Source: Eukaryota sp. TZLM1-RC
Taxonomy: Eukaryota > Metamonada: BaSk clade
Length of the DNA stretch: 64,000 nt
Assembly: GCA_040285825.1 (NCBI GenBank)
Contig: JAUPSS010000004.1
Coordinates: forward strand, 248,001-312,000
Direction of reading: 5' to 3'
The translations under genes and the position numbers were made by a program. Below the pieces are notes generated by a model. It had not been told where the DNA came from. It was given only the letters and a program-made list of their open reading frames with translations, and did no database searches. The first letter of the stretch is position 1; each line of letters begins with the position of its first letter. Below, in pieces: positions 10,108-20,870 of this stretch.

Positions 10108-10732
10108 TATCAATAAAAATTCTGTGGCCACATTCTTTCAGTCAGCACAACATATTTTGTATTTTCTAGAAGATAACTGTCCTGAGGTTATGAAAGGGTA
10201 ATCCCTTCGTTTAGTCCAGATGGCACCATGCTTTTTGAGATTGAATCACAAAACAGAACCCTATTTGACAGAGTAAAGATATCAGTGACCTGCTGAACAA
10301 CCCTTATCGGTTTTAATGAATTTATTTCTTTAACTATACCGTAATAGTTGCTGGTAAATAGGGTAAGTAGATATCTCCGGATTCCCCGTGATGATGTAGC
10401 ACTCGTTGAAAAGAACGGGTTTCTTTACTATTAAAAGCTCTTTTTCTCTCTATGCTTTTTTGGAATTTTTGTCCAACGTCATCAATACCACTCTTTCAAG
10501 TAATGATTCTTTGCTGTTCATGTTCTTCCAGAAATTCAGAAAAACATAACCTCGGCCAATTTAAGCGGAATTTGAGTCAAGTTGGGTCTCTAGAAATTAT
10601 GATTTTCATAACTTTTTAAAGGATGCATGTCCTTGTTTCTAGAACGTGGTGATCACTTGAGATATTTTGTGAAAAAAATGCTGTAGATAATGTGTGTTGT
10701 AACCTACAGTGTGGCGCAAGAAAAACAACGAA
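10108..10732. repeat. Inverted duplication, left arm
   Basis: About 625 bp that recur as a reverse complement at about 15028-15652, with roughly 10-15% differences by eye. Both arms contain the same solo LTR (10340-10484 here) with the same flanking 4-bp duplication, so the duplication happened after that LTR inserted. Similarity stops sharply at CAAGAAAAACAAC on the inner side. Outside the LTR I cannot assign the arm to a protein family. Confidence 0.8.
10340..10484 (+). mobile_element. Solo LTR (left arm copy)
   Basis: 145 bp related to the solo LTR at 2436-2578, with conserved AGTTGCTGGTAAATAGGGTA, TGATGATGTAGCACTCGTTG and a degenerate CCAACGTCATCA end. The initial TG has decayed to CG. 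It is flanked by ATAC on both sides (10336-10339 and 10485-10488), the expected 4-bp target duplication. Confidence 0.8.
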
Positions 10733-11282
10733 CTGATGTTTGGGTCATCTATCAGCCCAAAATCAGATCCTGCTAACATTCTAGGAGGCATTTTCGATTT
10801 TGAATCTGATGAACCACTTTTGCAAGACCTCAAATTTAAGAATGAACGTCCTTAAAGAAGATGGGAAGAAGCAGAGCATCACCAACTATTAAATACACCC
10901 AGTCATACGAAAAACATAGATGAAAATACATTTAATATTGGTGACTATATTCTTTGAAAGATTAAACAACCTAAAAAATTGCAAGGATCTTGGTTAGGCC
11001 TGTATCTGGTTTTAGAAACGCCTTCCAACTCCACTTTATTAATAAAGAACCTGACGACTGGTGAACAAACTAAAATATCGAAAAGGGACTGTAAAATTCA
11101 CAACGCTGACGTTCCTAACGATGTCGATCTACTTAGGGCCATCGCAACCACAGATTCAGGTAAACATGTCATCGAGGAAATCCTTGACAAGTATAATACT
11201 GCTCAAGGACCCTTCTGTACTGTAAGATGGTTTGGTGGAGATACTACCGAGAAACCACTCCATTCTATCAGATATTCAGAAG

Positions 11283-11422
11283 TGATGCCGTTAGGCAGAT
11301 GAACACACGAAGGAGAGAGAGAAATCTGTTGTTTATTAATAAAACTGATTCATAAATGAGTATCACGTCATCAGTCGAAATACAAAGAAACCTACTAATT
11401 CAATTTGAGTTCAACAACAACA
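11283..11422 (-). repeat. 3' LTR of gag-only element
   Basis: 140 bp, identical by eye to 12246-12385. It contains TTTATTAATAAA and, on the reverse strand, the family ending CTGCCTAACGGCATCA. Confidence 0.9.
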
Positions 11423-11463
11423 CTACTTTTTCCCACTTTTCTGAGGACAAATACAGTACTGGC

Positions 11464-12219
11464 TCAATAGAGGGAAGATATGGGGTTTGTTAAACTCTTT
11501 GGTGCATCGTTTGTGTGACACAAATAATTTACCTCATGTTTGATTTTAGATGGACAATCGCGGGAGATGTGTCCAGGCTTGTGGCACTTGAAGCACGATT
11601 GATTTTTTAAATCCTGAGAGCGCCAAGAGGACCTCGTTTTAGTGCCAGCCGTACGTTCCACATCATTCACTGAGGTTTTGAAACCACGAGTCCATGAAGC
11701 AACCCTAGAGCAGTCCAACAGCTCATCAGTAGTGGTTTCGACAAGAGAGTGAAGATCTGGGAATACATCATCTCGAATTCTCGCTAGTAGAGAACGTTGA
11801 AGACCTACGGGAAGAATTCCTCTGGCAAATCGATTCAGAAAAGCTGTGTCTGGTAACTTCAGTCCGGAAGCCCTACTCTTTACCTGGAGGAAACGTCGCA
11901 GGTAACAGGACATACGTTCTCGGACGTCACCAATACGGACATCAAGCTTCAGTTCTGACATAGCCAGACTAAAATCTTCGTACGTGGCGAACGATACGAC
12001 AGATTGAAGATGTCTAAGAAGAACATCGTCACTGGAAGAGACGTCGGATTTCTGGAGAGATAGGGACTCTAACAGAAAAGAATCGACCAAGAGTCTTGCT
12101 GGAACAAGCTCTTTCTTAGAAGTCACAGAAGAATAGATCTTCCACTCTTGTAGGAACAAGAGAACACTTTCAACTTTCATGGAAGAAAGAGACGGGAGGT
12201 TGACAGAAGGAACAGTCAT
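11464..12219 (-). CDS. Gag-like nucleocapsid protein with CCHC zinc knuckle
   Basis: 251 residues, the only gene of the 1.1-kb LTR element. A helical N-terminal domain (about 1-165) resembles retrotransposon gag capsid. It is followed by a basic linker (about 170-205) and one CX2CX4HX4C zinc knuckle, CFKCHKPGHISRDC (about residues 211-224), which would bind the element RNA. The frame is intact from ATG to stop. The ATG lies 26 nt inside the element from the 5' LTR on the reverse strand. A decayed homologue lies at 2115-2710. It probably forms virus-like particles that package the transcript, with enzymes supplied by another element. Confidence 0.85.
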   Translation of the reverse strand: MTVPSVNLPSLSSMKVESVLLFLQEWKIYSSVTSKKELVPARLLVDSFLLESLSLQKSDVSSSDDVLLRHLQSVVSFATYEDFSLAMSELKLDVRIGDVRERMSCYLRRFLQVKSRASGLKLPDTAFLNRFARGILPVGLQRSLLARIRDDVFPDLHSLVETTTDELLDCSRVASWTRGFKTSVNDVERTAGTKTRSSWRSQDLKNQSCFKCHKPGHISRDCPSKIKHEVNYLCHTNDAPKSLTNPISSLY

Positions 12220-12245
12220 CTGAAATAAGAAGGGCCAATAATTAT

Positions 12246-12385
12246 TGATGCCGTTAGGCAGATGAACACACGAAGGAGAGAGAGAAATCTGTTGTTTATT
12301 AATAAAACTGATTCATAAATGAGTATCACGTCATCAGTCGAAATACAAAGAAACCTACTAATTCAATTTGAGTTCAACAACAACA
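12246..12385 (-). repeat. 5' LTR of gag-only element
   Basis: 140 bp, identical to the left copy. On the reverse strand it is followed immediately by ATAATTATTGGCC, also found in the same position in the element at 33724-35453. Confidence 0.9.
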
Positions 12386-12602
12386 GAAGCGTATCAACGA
12401 TTTAATAAGAAACCAAATAAAAGAAAACGTAGATCTATTAAATCCAACAACGCAGCTCGGGCTCTCCCCGTGCCTCAGCAAAAGCGTTATGCGCAAAGGA
12501 AGCAGAAGAACAGTTGTACATAATTTTAATTAAGAAAACGGGAAAAGGTAGTGTAGGTATCTCACTAGTGAGTACCTAAGTAAATAGAATAACATTAAAT
12601 AA

Positions 12603-14452
12603 ACTTTATTTATTTATTTATTATAAAAAAGTAACAAAACATAACAAAACAAACTAAAACACATAAGAAACAAAATTCTCCACGCCAACTCTTGATGAAT
12701 CCTTATACAGCTTGGACATCATTAAACTCAAGTACTTGGGAACACTTCTGTACAAAGCGAAAATGATACGATTCTTCCATAAATTCCCTGCAAAATTCTT
12801 ACCACTTGAACGACACTAAATAAAACATCATCACGATAAATAAAAGCAAAGGGATCAACTGTAGTAAAATCAACAACAACTTGGGAGGAATCCACAAAAG
12901 GAGCAATTAAATCACCTCGACGTGAATTAAACAGATTATTATTGCTATAATGCTTCAACAACGGCTACTTTGCAACTAAAATTGTAACACTTGAACATCT
13001 CATATGTCACATCACGAACAGCATTATGAAGAACTGACCGATATTGAAGGAATTTCTTACAACTAACAATATGACGGAAATTGGCAGTAGGTTTTTCGTT
13101 ACAGATCCAAACAGAATTATCCAAAAGACCACTTGGATACAGCCCCAATCTCAACCGAATGTTTTGTTTCCAAGCTTCATTTGTTAAGTGAAGACCAAAT
13201 GGCCTTGGTTGCTGAGATATTAAACTAGTGCAGTTCTGGATGTCTGATAAAAAGGCAGCAAAGACGTTAAATAAAATTATCTTTATCTTAACCCGCCTTA
13301 CACATAACATAACATAACAATAACATAACATTATATAATAACAGAATAAAATTAATTAATTTTGAATTTGGAACATTTTACATCCCAGTAATTGTGACAA
13401 AACTTTTGCACGTAACTCATTAAACTTCTGGGCCAAAGGCCTAGTGATAAGAGGATTTGTAGATCGAAATATATGATTAAGGTTGAAACTGAAACACAGT
13501 CTTGAAATTGTAAATTTGATGTGTTTTTTTATATCTAAATTCATCATTCGGTCAATTTTGTCAGAAATTGAGTTCAACTTTTCAAACAATTTTTTGGTAA
13601 TTTCATCATTATTTCCTAAAAACGAACCCAAATGACGAATAGCATCAATTGAATATAATTTGGCTTGAATTTCAATACCATCAACTATTGTGGAAACTGG
13701 AGAATTCGATAACAAAACACATTTAAGTAAATTAAGTCGGAGACCAATTTTGGTAAATAATTCTTTAAAACATACAGTTGCTTTTTTCACAAAATTTAAA
13801 TCACCTGTAAGAACAACATCATCCACATATGCAATCACTTTCAGTGAAGGAAACATCCCTTGAATTTGTAATGAAATAGGATGAATGGATAAACAAAACA
13901 AAAGAGGTCCTAACGGATCTCCTTGTTTTACACCACTTGATGAACTCAAAATGGAATTACCAAAATGTAAATTAGAACTTGTGCTATATGTTGATTGGAA
14001 ATACGGCATTAGTTCCGGCATATATTGCAACAAAGCACCATGAATACTGCAACCACTGAGTGAATTGAATGCATTGCTAAAATCCAATGACATACAAACA
14101 TTGGATTCATTTTGGCGAAGTAATACATCTGTAGGAAATATCGCTGAAGAAACTCCATCAGTGGTATTATTTTCATATTGAAAGGGCAATAAATTTTTTT
14201 TTGCTTTCTCATTGAACCTGCTTAAGAAACACGCAGAATAAATATTTTGTAAGCTCTCAGAAACTGCAATAGGACGAACATCCATTTTTAAATTCTTGAC
14301 AAGTGCAGTCAAACGAGAACTTCTTAATTCTTCTGGGTATTTGAGTTGACCAGTCACTATTCTATTGAAAAATTCAATTAATAGAACAAGACAATCCTCT
14401 GATGAAATAATTGCGGCTTTTATATGATCAATAGAAATACCTATCCAACTAA
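12603..14452 (-). mobile_element. R2-like LINE remnant (RT with YVDD, partial C-terminus)
   Basis: Reverse strand. An open RT frame runs from about 14452 (SWIGISIDHIKAA, without an ATG until 14357) to 13356. It contains RPIAVSESLQNIYSA, SLDFSNAFNSLSG, SSSSGVKQGDPLGPLLF and the catalytic AYVDDVVLTG. It then jumps, at an AT-rich patch (13290-13365), to the C-terminal part (13331-12728). That part holds a degenerate CCHC region (CNEKPTANFRHIVSC), HNAVRD, and the nuclease core SRRGDLIAPFVDSSQVVVDF. The segment between the RT thumb and CCHC is lost. The 3' side ends in a TTTATTTA-rich tail at about 12603 inside a Ty3 LTR. It is the most diverged LINE copy here but keeps all RT active-site residues. 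Confidence 0.8.
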
Positions 14453-15027
14453 AAACATAAAAATGATAATGCGTCTTATTTCATTAATGGCGCAGTATGA
14501 TAGATTTACCACAGTGATTGTTTTCAATGTCTAGAATTGTCTCGAAGAATCTGTCAGAGGGTTTTGATTCTGCGTTTAGATGATTTCTTCATGATTTCCG
14601 AGCTACATATACTATTATAAAGCTCATCTTCATAAATTCCAGTCAATAGCTTTAAATGCAATGGTTCTGGCCTAGCACCAGTAAAATACATGCTGATTAC
14701 AATCTCCAATCAATTTCTGAAGGCTGAGGTGTCCCTATACCAGTTGGTCTGACATCAAGGGCAATCAAATTTAGTGTCATTTACTCTTCCATCATCATCA
14801 TGGCATAACTGTATAAATAAAATTTTTTGCAGCAATTCACTGTTGCTGAAGTCATCATTGTATTAGAGATATATGGTTTATCGGTAAAAATTTGAAACTA
14901 TTAAATTTTGTGACACTATTACAAAATTCATGATTTGTCATGACGTCCTGACGTAATCTTCAGCTATGGTTTTAATAAAACTAGTCAGTCTCTTTCATTT
15001 TCGCATGAAAAATCAAACTGATTACCT
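14453..15027. other. No gene seen
   Basis: Sequence between the reverse-strand LINE and the right arm of the inverted duplication. Short broken frames only. Confidence 0.5.
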
Positions 15028-15652
15028 CTAAGTTGTTTTTCTTGTACCACACTGTAGGTTACCACACACATTATCTACAGCATTTTCTTCACAAAATATT
15101 TCTAGTGATCACCGCGATCTAGAAACAAGGATATGCATCCTTTTAAAACGTTATGAAAATCATAATTTCAAGAGACCCAACTTGACTCAAATTCCGCTTA
15201 GATTGGCCGAGGTTATGTTTTTCTGGATTTCTGGAACAACATGAACAGCAAAGAATCACCATTTGAAAGAGTGGTATTGATGACGTTGGGCAAAAATTCC
15301 AAACAAGCATAGAGAGAAAAAGAGCTTTTATTAGTGAAGATACCCGTTCTTTAATGAGTGCCACATCATCACGGGGAATCCGCAGATATCTACTTACCCT
15401 ATTTATCAGCAACTATTACGGTATAGTTAAAGAAATAAATTCATTAAAACCGATAAGGGTTGTTCAGCAGGTCACTGATATTTTTACTCTGTCAAATAGA
15501 GTTCTGCCTGTTTATTCAATCTCAAAAAGCATGGAGCCAACTAAACAAAAGGAAGGGAGTGTCTTTTAATAACCTCAGGACAGTTATCTTTTAGAAAGGA
15601 CAAGATATGTTGTGCTGATTGACAGTTTGTGGCTACAGATTGTTTATTGATA
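15028..15652. repeat. Inverted duplication, right arm
   Basis: Reverse-complement counterpart of 10108-10732. It includes an inverted solo LTR at 15278-15420 flanked by GTAT on both sides, the complement of the ATAC duplication in the left arm. The two arms are about 4.3 kb apart. Confidence 0.8.
15278..15420 (-). mobile_element. Solo LTR (right arm copy)
   Basis: Reverse orientation copy of the LTR at 10340-10484, flanked by GTAT (15274-15277 and 15421-15424). It was carried along by the inverted duplication rather than inserted independently. Confidence 0.75.
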
Positions 15653-17530
15653 GAAAATTGTTGTATTGTGGACAAAAACAGTGCTTTTCTCCTCAGGGGG
15701 ACTACACTTTCCAAAGGAAATGCTATTCTTTTCGAAGAAAAAATTACAATCTTTTGTAGGAGGACTCTCCTGGTGAGGGGATTGTTATTGTCCTGGCCGA
15801 CTGAGCCATTAATTAATGGTGCTTTAAGTTACAGTCACTGAATAGAGATAAGATTATTTACTAAATTCACCGGTCCTTATAAGGGCCATCAGAAGTGAAA
15901 ATATCTATAATAAATGTACTAGCCTAATTACCTGTGAAGAATGCTCCTCTTGCGAACAGTAACATAGGCGACCACACCTATGACCCAGATAACAATTTCC
16001 TCTAAGTTACCTCTTGGTGTGGGAAACCAACGGCTTCCTTCTGAAATGATGAAGGAGATAGAGAGGATATCCTCCTCCCTACCCGCCCGAAAAAGCTCAT
16101 GAGGACTCATATTCTGTGACTGTTACCTCCATTCAGACGGAACATCTAACCCAAATGATGGGACTGGAGATGGGGATAAAGATGAACCCCCTACTGACCC
16201 TTCTGAGAATCAATTGACAGACACAGAATACCGCACTTCTCAAAAATGATATCGTAAAGAATTGAAGAAACGAGACGCCCATACGGTTGCAGATTTCTTC
16301 CAGTCCATTATTGCTAGCCCACCTGATGATATCAGAGATTGGAGCAATAATGAGTGTGTGGGTGCCATTGAGAATGAATCAGGTAATATTGTAAATCCTT
16401 CTTGTAAATGGACAACAAAATCAACAACAAAATCAATATATCGACCTTTTGGCACGATTAGATCAATGTTCCGAGAGCTCTGCTAGTTCTGTAGCTGAAG
16501 ATCCAAAAAATTGTTACTTTGACGCACCGGGTACAATGAATCAGGCAGCTACTACTAAACCTACATTTTGGCACAAGGATACCATTTCTGAAAAACGACT
16601 CTGCATGGGAAACAACTTTTTATTCGGAAGTGATCAGTTTAAAGACAGGTTTTTTTGATTGCCAACTTGTTCACCATCACAACAATCATTTACTCAGAGC
16701 AACAATAAGGCACTTCCTGGTAGAAAATGTGATAGGAAATGATCCAGAAGACAGAATGAATGATGTTCTGTTGGTGTTGAGAGGTCGATTCGTTGCGGAC
16801 AGAGGTGATACTATCCAAATTCATCACAAGGAAACCTTTGTAAGAACAAAATGAAGCAAAATCAATGAACTGAGAAAACAACGAGTCGAACCCAACAAGA
16901 TCAAATTGATGTATCCCAACGCATGGATTGCGAAACTCAAGGCATGGATATATAGTTACCCTGACCAAAGAGTTCTCGACAATGCGTTGATCAAGGGTAG
17001 TTGTCTACCATATAAACACAATGCGGAAGACAATTTTTAAAGGTCTCAGAGTGTCCCTGATTGGGCCGAATTCAAACCTAAGACCCCGAAACCTGCAGAA
17101 CGAGATAAAACTCTAAAATATAAACACCTCCTAGACTTGAATGAAATCCTACCTTTGGAAGAAGTAAATAATCTGTTTGTAACTCCTGTAGTGTAGTTTC
17201 CAGGAAGAAGTTTGTCATCTGTTCCGTTTTCTGGACAAAGAACATCAATTTCGTCAACTGTACTGGTAGCTACAGGCAGCTCATAAGCACCTACAGCACC
17301 GAGAAATCTTCTTGTCTTTTCCACATGCTTATATGATAAACCTGTAACCGATGAGGAGAAACTAATCAAAACCATCAAGAAAAGGAAAAAACAATTAAAT
17401 AAACTGGATGACGGATTCGAGAGTAAGAAATTTTGGACTTTAAAGTCAATTTCGCAATTTAGGCAAAGACTGAAAGGAACCGTGATGGACCTATTAGACC
17501 CTTTCAAGTGTTCACTTAAACAACAAACCT

Positions 17531-17788
17531 TTGTTCAGAGGACCTAGCCAGTCAAGAGGTTCCTCAAGAATGCACCCTAGAGGATCGAAGGGTAGTGTCA
17601 AACATAAACATCAACCCAAGCAATTTCCTCCTGGGCAATGGTGTGAAATCTGTAATACGGATAGACACGTTGAAGACAAATGTTTCTCAGTGGTAAATAG
17701 ACTTGTCAACAAAAGACGAAGAGGTGGTCCAGGTGACAAACGAAGAATGTTAAGTAGGGGTAATTTATCAGATAAATTTCATCTTTAA
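17531..17788 (+). pseudogene. Gag zinc-knuckle segment
   Basis: An 85-codon open stretch of the Ty3-like element with basic, G/R/S-rich text around a single CX2CX4HX4C knuckle (CEICNTDRHVEDKC). It is the RNA-binding tail of gag, separated from the preceding gag pieces by frame changes. Confidence 0.65.
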
Positions 17789-18607
17789 ACCTTCCACATA
17801 ATTCGACCAATATCATTTACAAAATGAGAAAAGTTTGCATCTAAATCCGTTAAAAAGATTTAAAGAGTCGTCCAAACCTGTGGGTTCTATCCACAGTGTT
17901 AGACTATCCAGGTTGACAGGAGAACAAGCAAGTTCTAACGGGGAACTTTGGTTTGACTGTTCAATAAACAACGTGGCTGTACAGGGCAAAGTCGATAATG
18001 GAGCTGCATTCTCAGCATTATCGAAGGACTTAGCTCTAAAATGTAATATTACGGTGAATGACAATAAATGGTAAATGATATTCGCTTCACGACCCTAGGA
18101 TTTGCAAATGGTGTTTTGGCTCTCAATGTCGGTAGCTTGGCCACTCAAGTGTTTTTAAGGATCGAATTGCACATCATTTGTGGTAACAACAGTTTTATGA
18201 TCGGAAGAGACTTATTACAAATTCTTTGGCTACGCACGGAGCATGCTTTCAATATTAGTTTGAGATCGCGAACATAGCACCATCTCAAATGCTGAATGTG
18301 AGCTTGATATTAGAATTTGCCAACCAATTAGATTCATAGATCAATTGAGTAATAAATCAGACTTAGGTAAATATTTTGGGCACTCCACATCCAGACATTA
18401 TTTGGATGCAGAATATGTCTGGACGACATTGGGGACGAGGAAAGCCAAGTTGTGCTACTCGAAAAATAGAGAGATGAAATTGGTGGGCTACCTCACCGGG
18501 ATGGAATTGATTGTCAGCCGATGACCATTTTATGAAAAAAGTACGGTCGTCAAAAGGAAATAATATTAAAAATTCCAGGTATTATTTTCGTAAACAAAAC
18601 CCGTTAT

Positions 18608-19174
18608 ATGGATGAACGCAGGATTGAGACACTCTTTAACCTACCAAAACCTAGGACATTACCTAAAGTCAGTAGTTTCTTAGGTTCGATCAATTATATA
18701 TGTGACTGGTTGCCAAATTTGTCTGATTTGATAGAACCAATCAACAAATTAACCAAAAACAAACCGTCAAAAATCAAGTGTACTTCTGATCATGACCAGG
18801 CCTTTGTTAAGATTATAAATCTTATTAAAGCAATATCCCCTTGAGAATTGCCCTCAGAAGACAAGCATATTTTAATAAGTGCTGACGCGTCTGACGTGGT
18901 TGTAGGTGGAGTAATATGGCAAAAAGCTAAACCACCTGAAGATCCTGCAACACCGCTAATTAGGAGAAAGGTTGTAAATATTGCCTTTTTTAGCAGATTA
19001 TTATCAACTTCACAAAAGAATTGGTCTGTACTTCAGAAAGAGTTGTATGCAATTTTACTAATTCTCACTGACAGTAGTTATTATTTAATTTCGAGGAAAT
19101 TCACTATATTCACTGGTCACAGAAATTTAGCATACCTTATATCAGCTCCTGAAAAGAACAGAATTGTGATTTAA
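18608..19174 (+). pseudogene. RT C-terminus and RNase H of Ty3-like element
   Basis: Two frames separated by a stop at 18842. The first has the RT connection signature (LPKVSSFLGSINYICDWLPN) preceding a typical PINKLTKN. The second has RNase H features: an ADASD catalytic aspartate region, and SRLLSTSQKNWSVLQKELYA with the catalytic glutamate. It lacks an intact RT palm and so is inactive. Confidence 0.75.
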
Positions 19175-19277
19175 TTTAATTGACACTTGGATCACCAAGA
19201 TTAGGCAAGAACAACTCATAGACGTTGATTCTAAACCTGACTATTATAAAGATTACAATTATAATTCAGATATTCAA

Positions 19278-20198
19278 TTGTATACAAAAAATCGTGGGAA
19301 GATTGTTATCCCAGATAGTTTAAAGAAGCAGACTTTAACTATCATTCATGGACATGCAAATGTTGGCCATCCTAGTTCGACGACTAGCGTAAAGAAATTA
19401 CTCAATAGTGATTACTTTTGGCCCGACATGCGCAAAGAAATGATTAATCATATTAAGAGATGTCCAGCATGTCAAAAGACGGCACATGTGCCTAAAAGTG
19501 TCATTGAATCATCTGGCTCTCTTTGGGCTGATCGACCTTTTGCACGATTAAACGCCGACACTTTTGGACCATTACAACAAGATGATAATGGATTCAAATA
19601 TTTAATAGTTTTTGTAGATTCGTTCACTAGGAATACGATCATTTGCCCTGCAAAGGAATTGAATGCAGTGGAGGCAACCAATCACCTCCTATGGAGTGTA
19701 GTATCAATTTTTGGTATCCCACTGTTGATTCATAGTGACAATGGTATTGAATTTGCAAATGCCATATTCAAAGGGTTATGCGATTTATTAAACATTGAAG
19801 TAAGTCGTTCACTAACTAGCTTTTCACAAAGCAATGGTTTAGTAGAAAGACGACACAGAGACATTTTACAAAGTCTAAGAAAGATTTTGGTGGACTCTGG
19901 CGATTATAGCAATTGGAGTGAATATATCCCAATTGTACAACTTCAAATCAATTCAACTATTAGTAGAGTTACTGGTCATTCGCCCTACAATTTAATGTTT
20001 GATAGCGACCACAACCCTAGAGCTGATCCTAGTAACATGTTTGAGCTAATAAAATCAGTCAATATTAATATTCCCTTTGTTGAAGATCTTGAAGCAAAAC
20101 TGGAAAGGATTTCAAAGAAGAGAGAGGTTCTACATTATGTATGTACGTACTCTGTATGTACGGTTCTATTCTTCTTGACCACAATTGACTACATTTGA
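19278..20198 (+). pseudogene. Ty3-like integrase domain
   Basis: 306 codons open. The HHCC zinc domain is at the N-terminus (HGHANVGHP...CPACQK, about residues 25-70). The D,D-35-E core has aspartates in LNADTFGP and IHSDNGIEF and a glutamate in NGLVERRHRD. The frame then reaches SRVTGHSPYNLMF, the start of the C-terminal region, and runs out about 50 residues later. The matching SH3-like and chromo-like C-terminus is absent here but survives in the remnant at 10733-12600. Catalytic residues are all present, but upstream domains are broken. Confidence 0.85.
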
Positions 20199-20237
20199 AT
20201 GTTGTTCTGCATTTTGAAAGGAGGTGGATGATAGTGG

Positions 20238-20528
20238 ATGTTCCACTATGGGCTCAATGAACTGGTTTTGACTGAATTAAGACCTGATCTAATCCTAATG
20301 TCAAAAAACACCGATGAATCAAGAAGGAAGACAGTCCTGATTTGTGAGTTAGCATCACCGATGGAACAATATTCAGATAGTAGACGTACATTAAAAAGTA
20401 CGAAATATCACAGTCTAATATTTCTATCGTTGGTTGAATCATTTCCTTTTGAAGTTTCAACAAGAGGAATAGTTGCTAGTAGCTGCATTTCATTGATGAA
20501 AAGATTACTGGTTGTTAATGGTTGTTAA
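20238..20528 (+). pseudogene. PD-(D/E)XK-like nuclease domain fragment
   Basis: A short frame carries RPDLILMS, then VLICELASPMEQ, KYHSL and PFEVSTRGIVASS. The spacing of RPDL and ExA resembles PD-(D/E)XK nuclease cores, and the ensemble resembles a domain seen near reverse transcriptases in animal genomes (recalled, not searched). It has no credible start and ends in tandem VVNGC text. It lies between the Ty3-like integrase and the LINE at 20871, and differs from the LINE nuclease. Possibly the tail of another retroelement. Confidence 0.45.
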
Positions 20529-20870
20529 CCTGTTGATTTCTTAATACTTTCCTCCACTTCAACTTTGCGGCTACATACCGCAGATATGATGGTTGCCATA
20601 TAGTATTGATGGGATACCCAGAGGAGATAATAGTGCATGGTGGATTTGAAAATTTTTGTATTTGTAATAAACAGTTCTGGTCTGTTTGGTTTTTGATTCC
20701 ACCTTTGATTCCACCAGTAGTCACACGGTACATATATATTCTTTGGCACCAGTTTTTATTTTAGAGAGATACCAAGCTGTGTGTTGTACGTAGAAAAATT
20801 TATTAGTTTAAGTAAATGTAATGTGAAGTGATGTGACGGTGGAGGGATGGTTATGTAAGATAAGCAGCCT

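Larger units (their letters stand above)
11283..12385 (-). mobile_element. Gag-only non-autonomous LTR retrotransposon, identical LTRs
   Basis: A complete 1103-bp element. LTRs of 140 bp (11283-11422 and 12246-12385) look identical base for base, start and end TG...CA, and are flanked by GAAG on both sides (11279-11282 and 12386-12389). On the reverse strand the 5' LTR is at the right. It is followed by ATAATTATTGGCC (candidate primer-binding region), the gag gene, and a polypurine tract (AGAAAAGTGGGAAAAAG) just before the 3' LTR. No protease, RT or integrase is present, so it depends on machinery from elsewhere. It interrupts a Ty3-like pol remnant in phase. Identical LTRs imply recent insertion. 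Confidence 0.9.
10733..12600 (+). pseudogene. Ty3/gypsy pol 3' end and start of 3' LTR, interrupted
   Basis: Starts inside an integrase-like frame at ELMFGSSISPKSDPANILGG, comparable to NLMFDSDHNPRADPSNMF in the element at 16-20 kb. It then reads through an in-frame stop into GDYIL, SWLGLYLVLETPS and LLIKNLTTGEQTKIS (integrase C-terminal, SH3-like), and a chromodomain-like segment EEILDKYNTAQGPFCTVRWF. At YSE (11279) the frame is broken by the gag-only LTR element. It resumes after 12389 as a basic tail (NKKPNKRKRRS) and stops near 12523. A purine tract (AAAACGGGAAAAGG) and a TGTAGG LTR start at 12552 follow; the LTR is cut by the LINE tail near 12600. Upstream pol is missing. Confidence 0.7.
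16100..20165 (+). mobile_element. Degenerate Ty3/gypsy-like retrotransposon
   Basis: Plus-strand order gag - protease - (deleted RT) - RNase H - integrase, in several frames with stops. Gag-like pieces lie at about 16130-17480, and a zinc knuckle CEICNTDRHVEDKC (CX2CX4HX4C) at about 17640. The aspartic protease core reads VDNGAAFS (usual D-T/S-G) with a distal MIGRDLL at 17990-18220. Most of the RT is missing: a possible CLDDI lies near 18400, then RT C-terminus FLGSINYICDWLPN at about 18680. RNase H follows at 18848-19140 (ISADASD, QKNWSVLQKELYAI). The integrase is the best-preserved part. Flanking LTRs were not located, so the true ends are unknown. Order and motifs fit Metaviridae-type LTR retrotransposons. 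Confidence 0.8.

Noticed and set aside
17046-17507. Reverse-strand 153-codon frame with hydrophobic stretches
   Set aside because: It lies opposite the gag region of the Ty3-like element, has no homologous features and looks like an antisense shadow.
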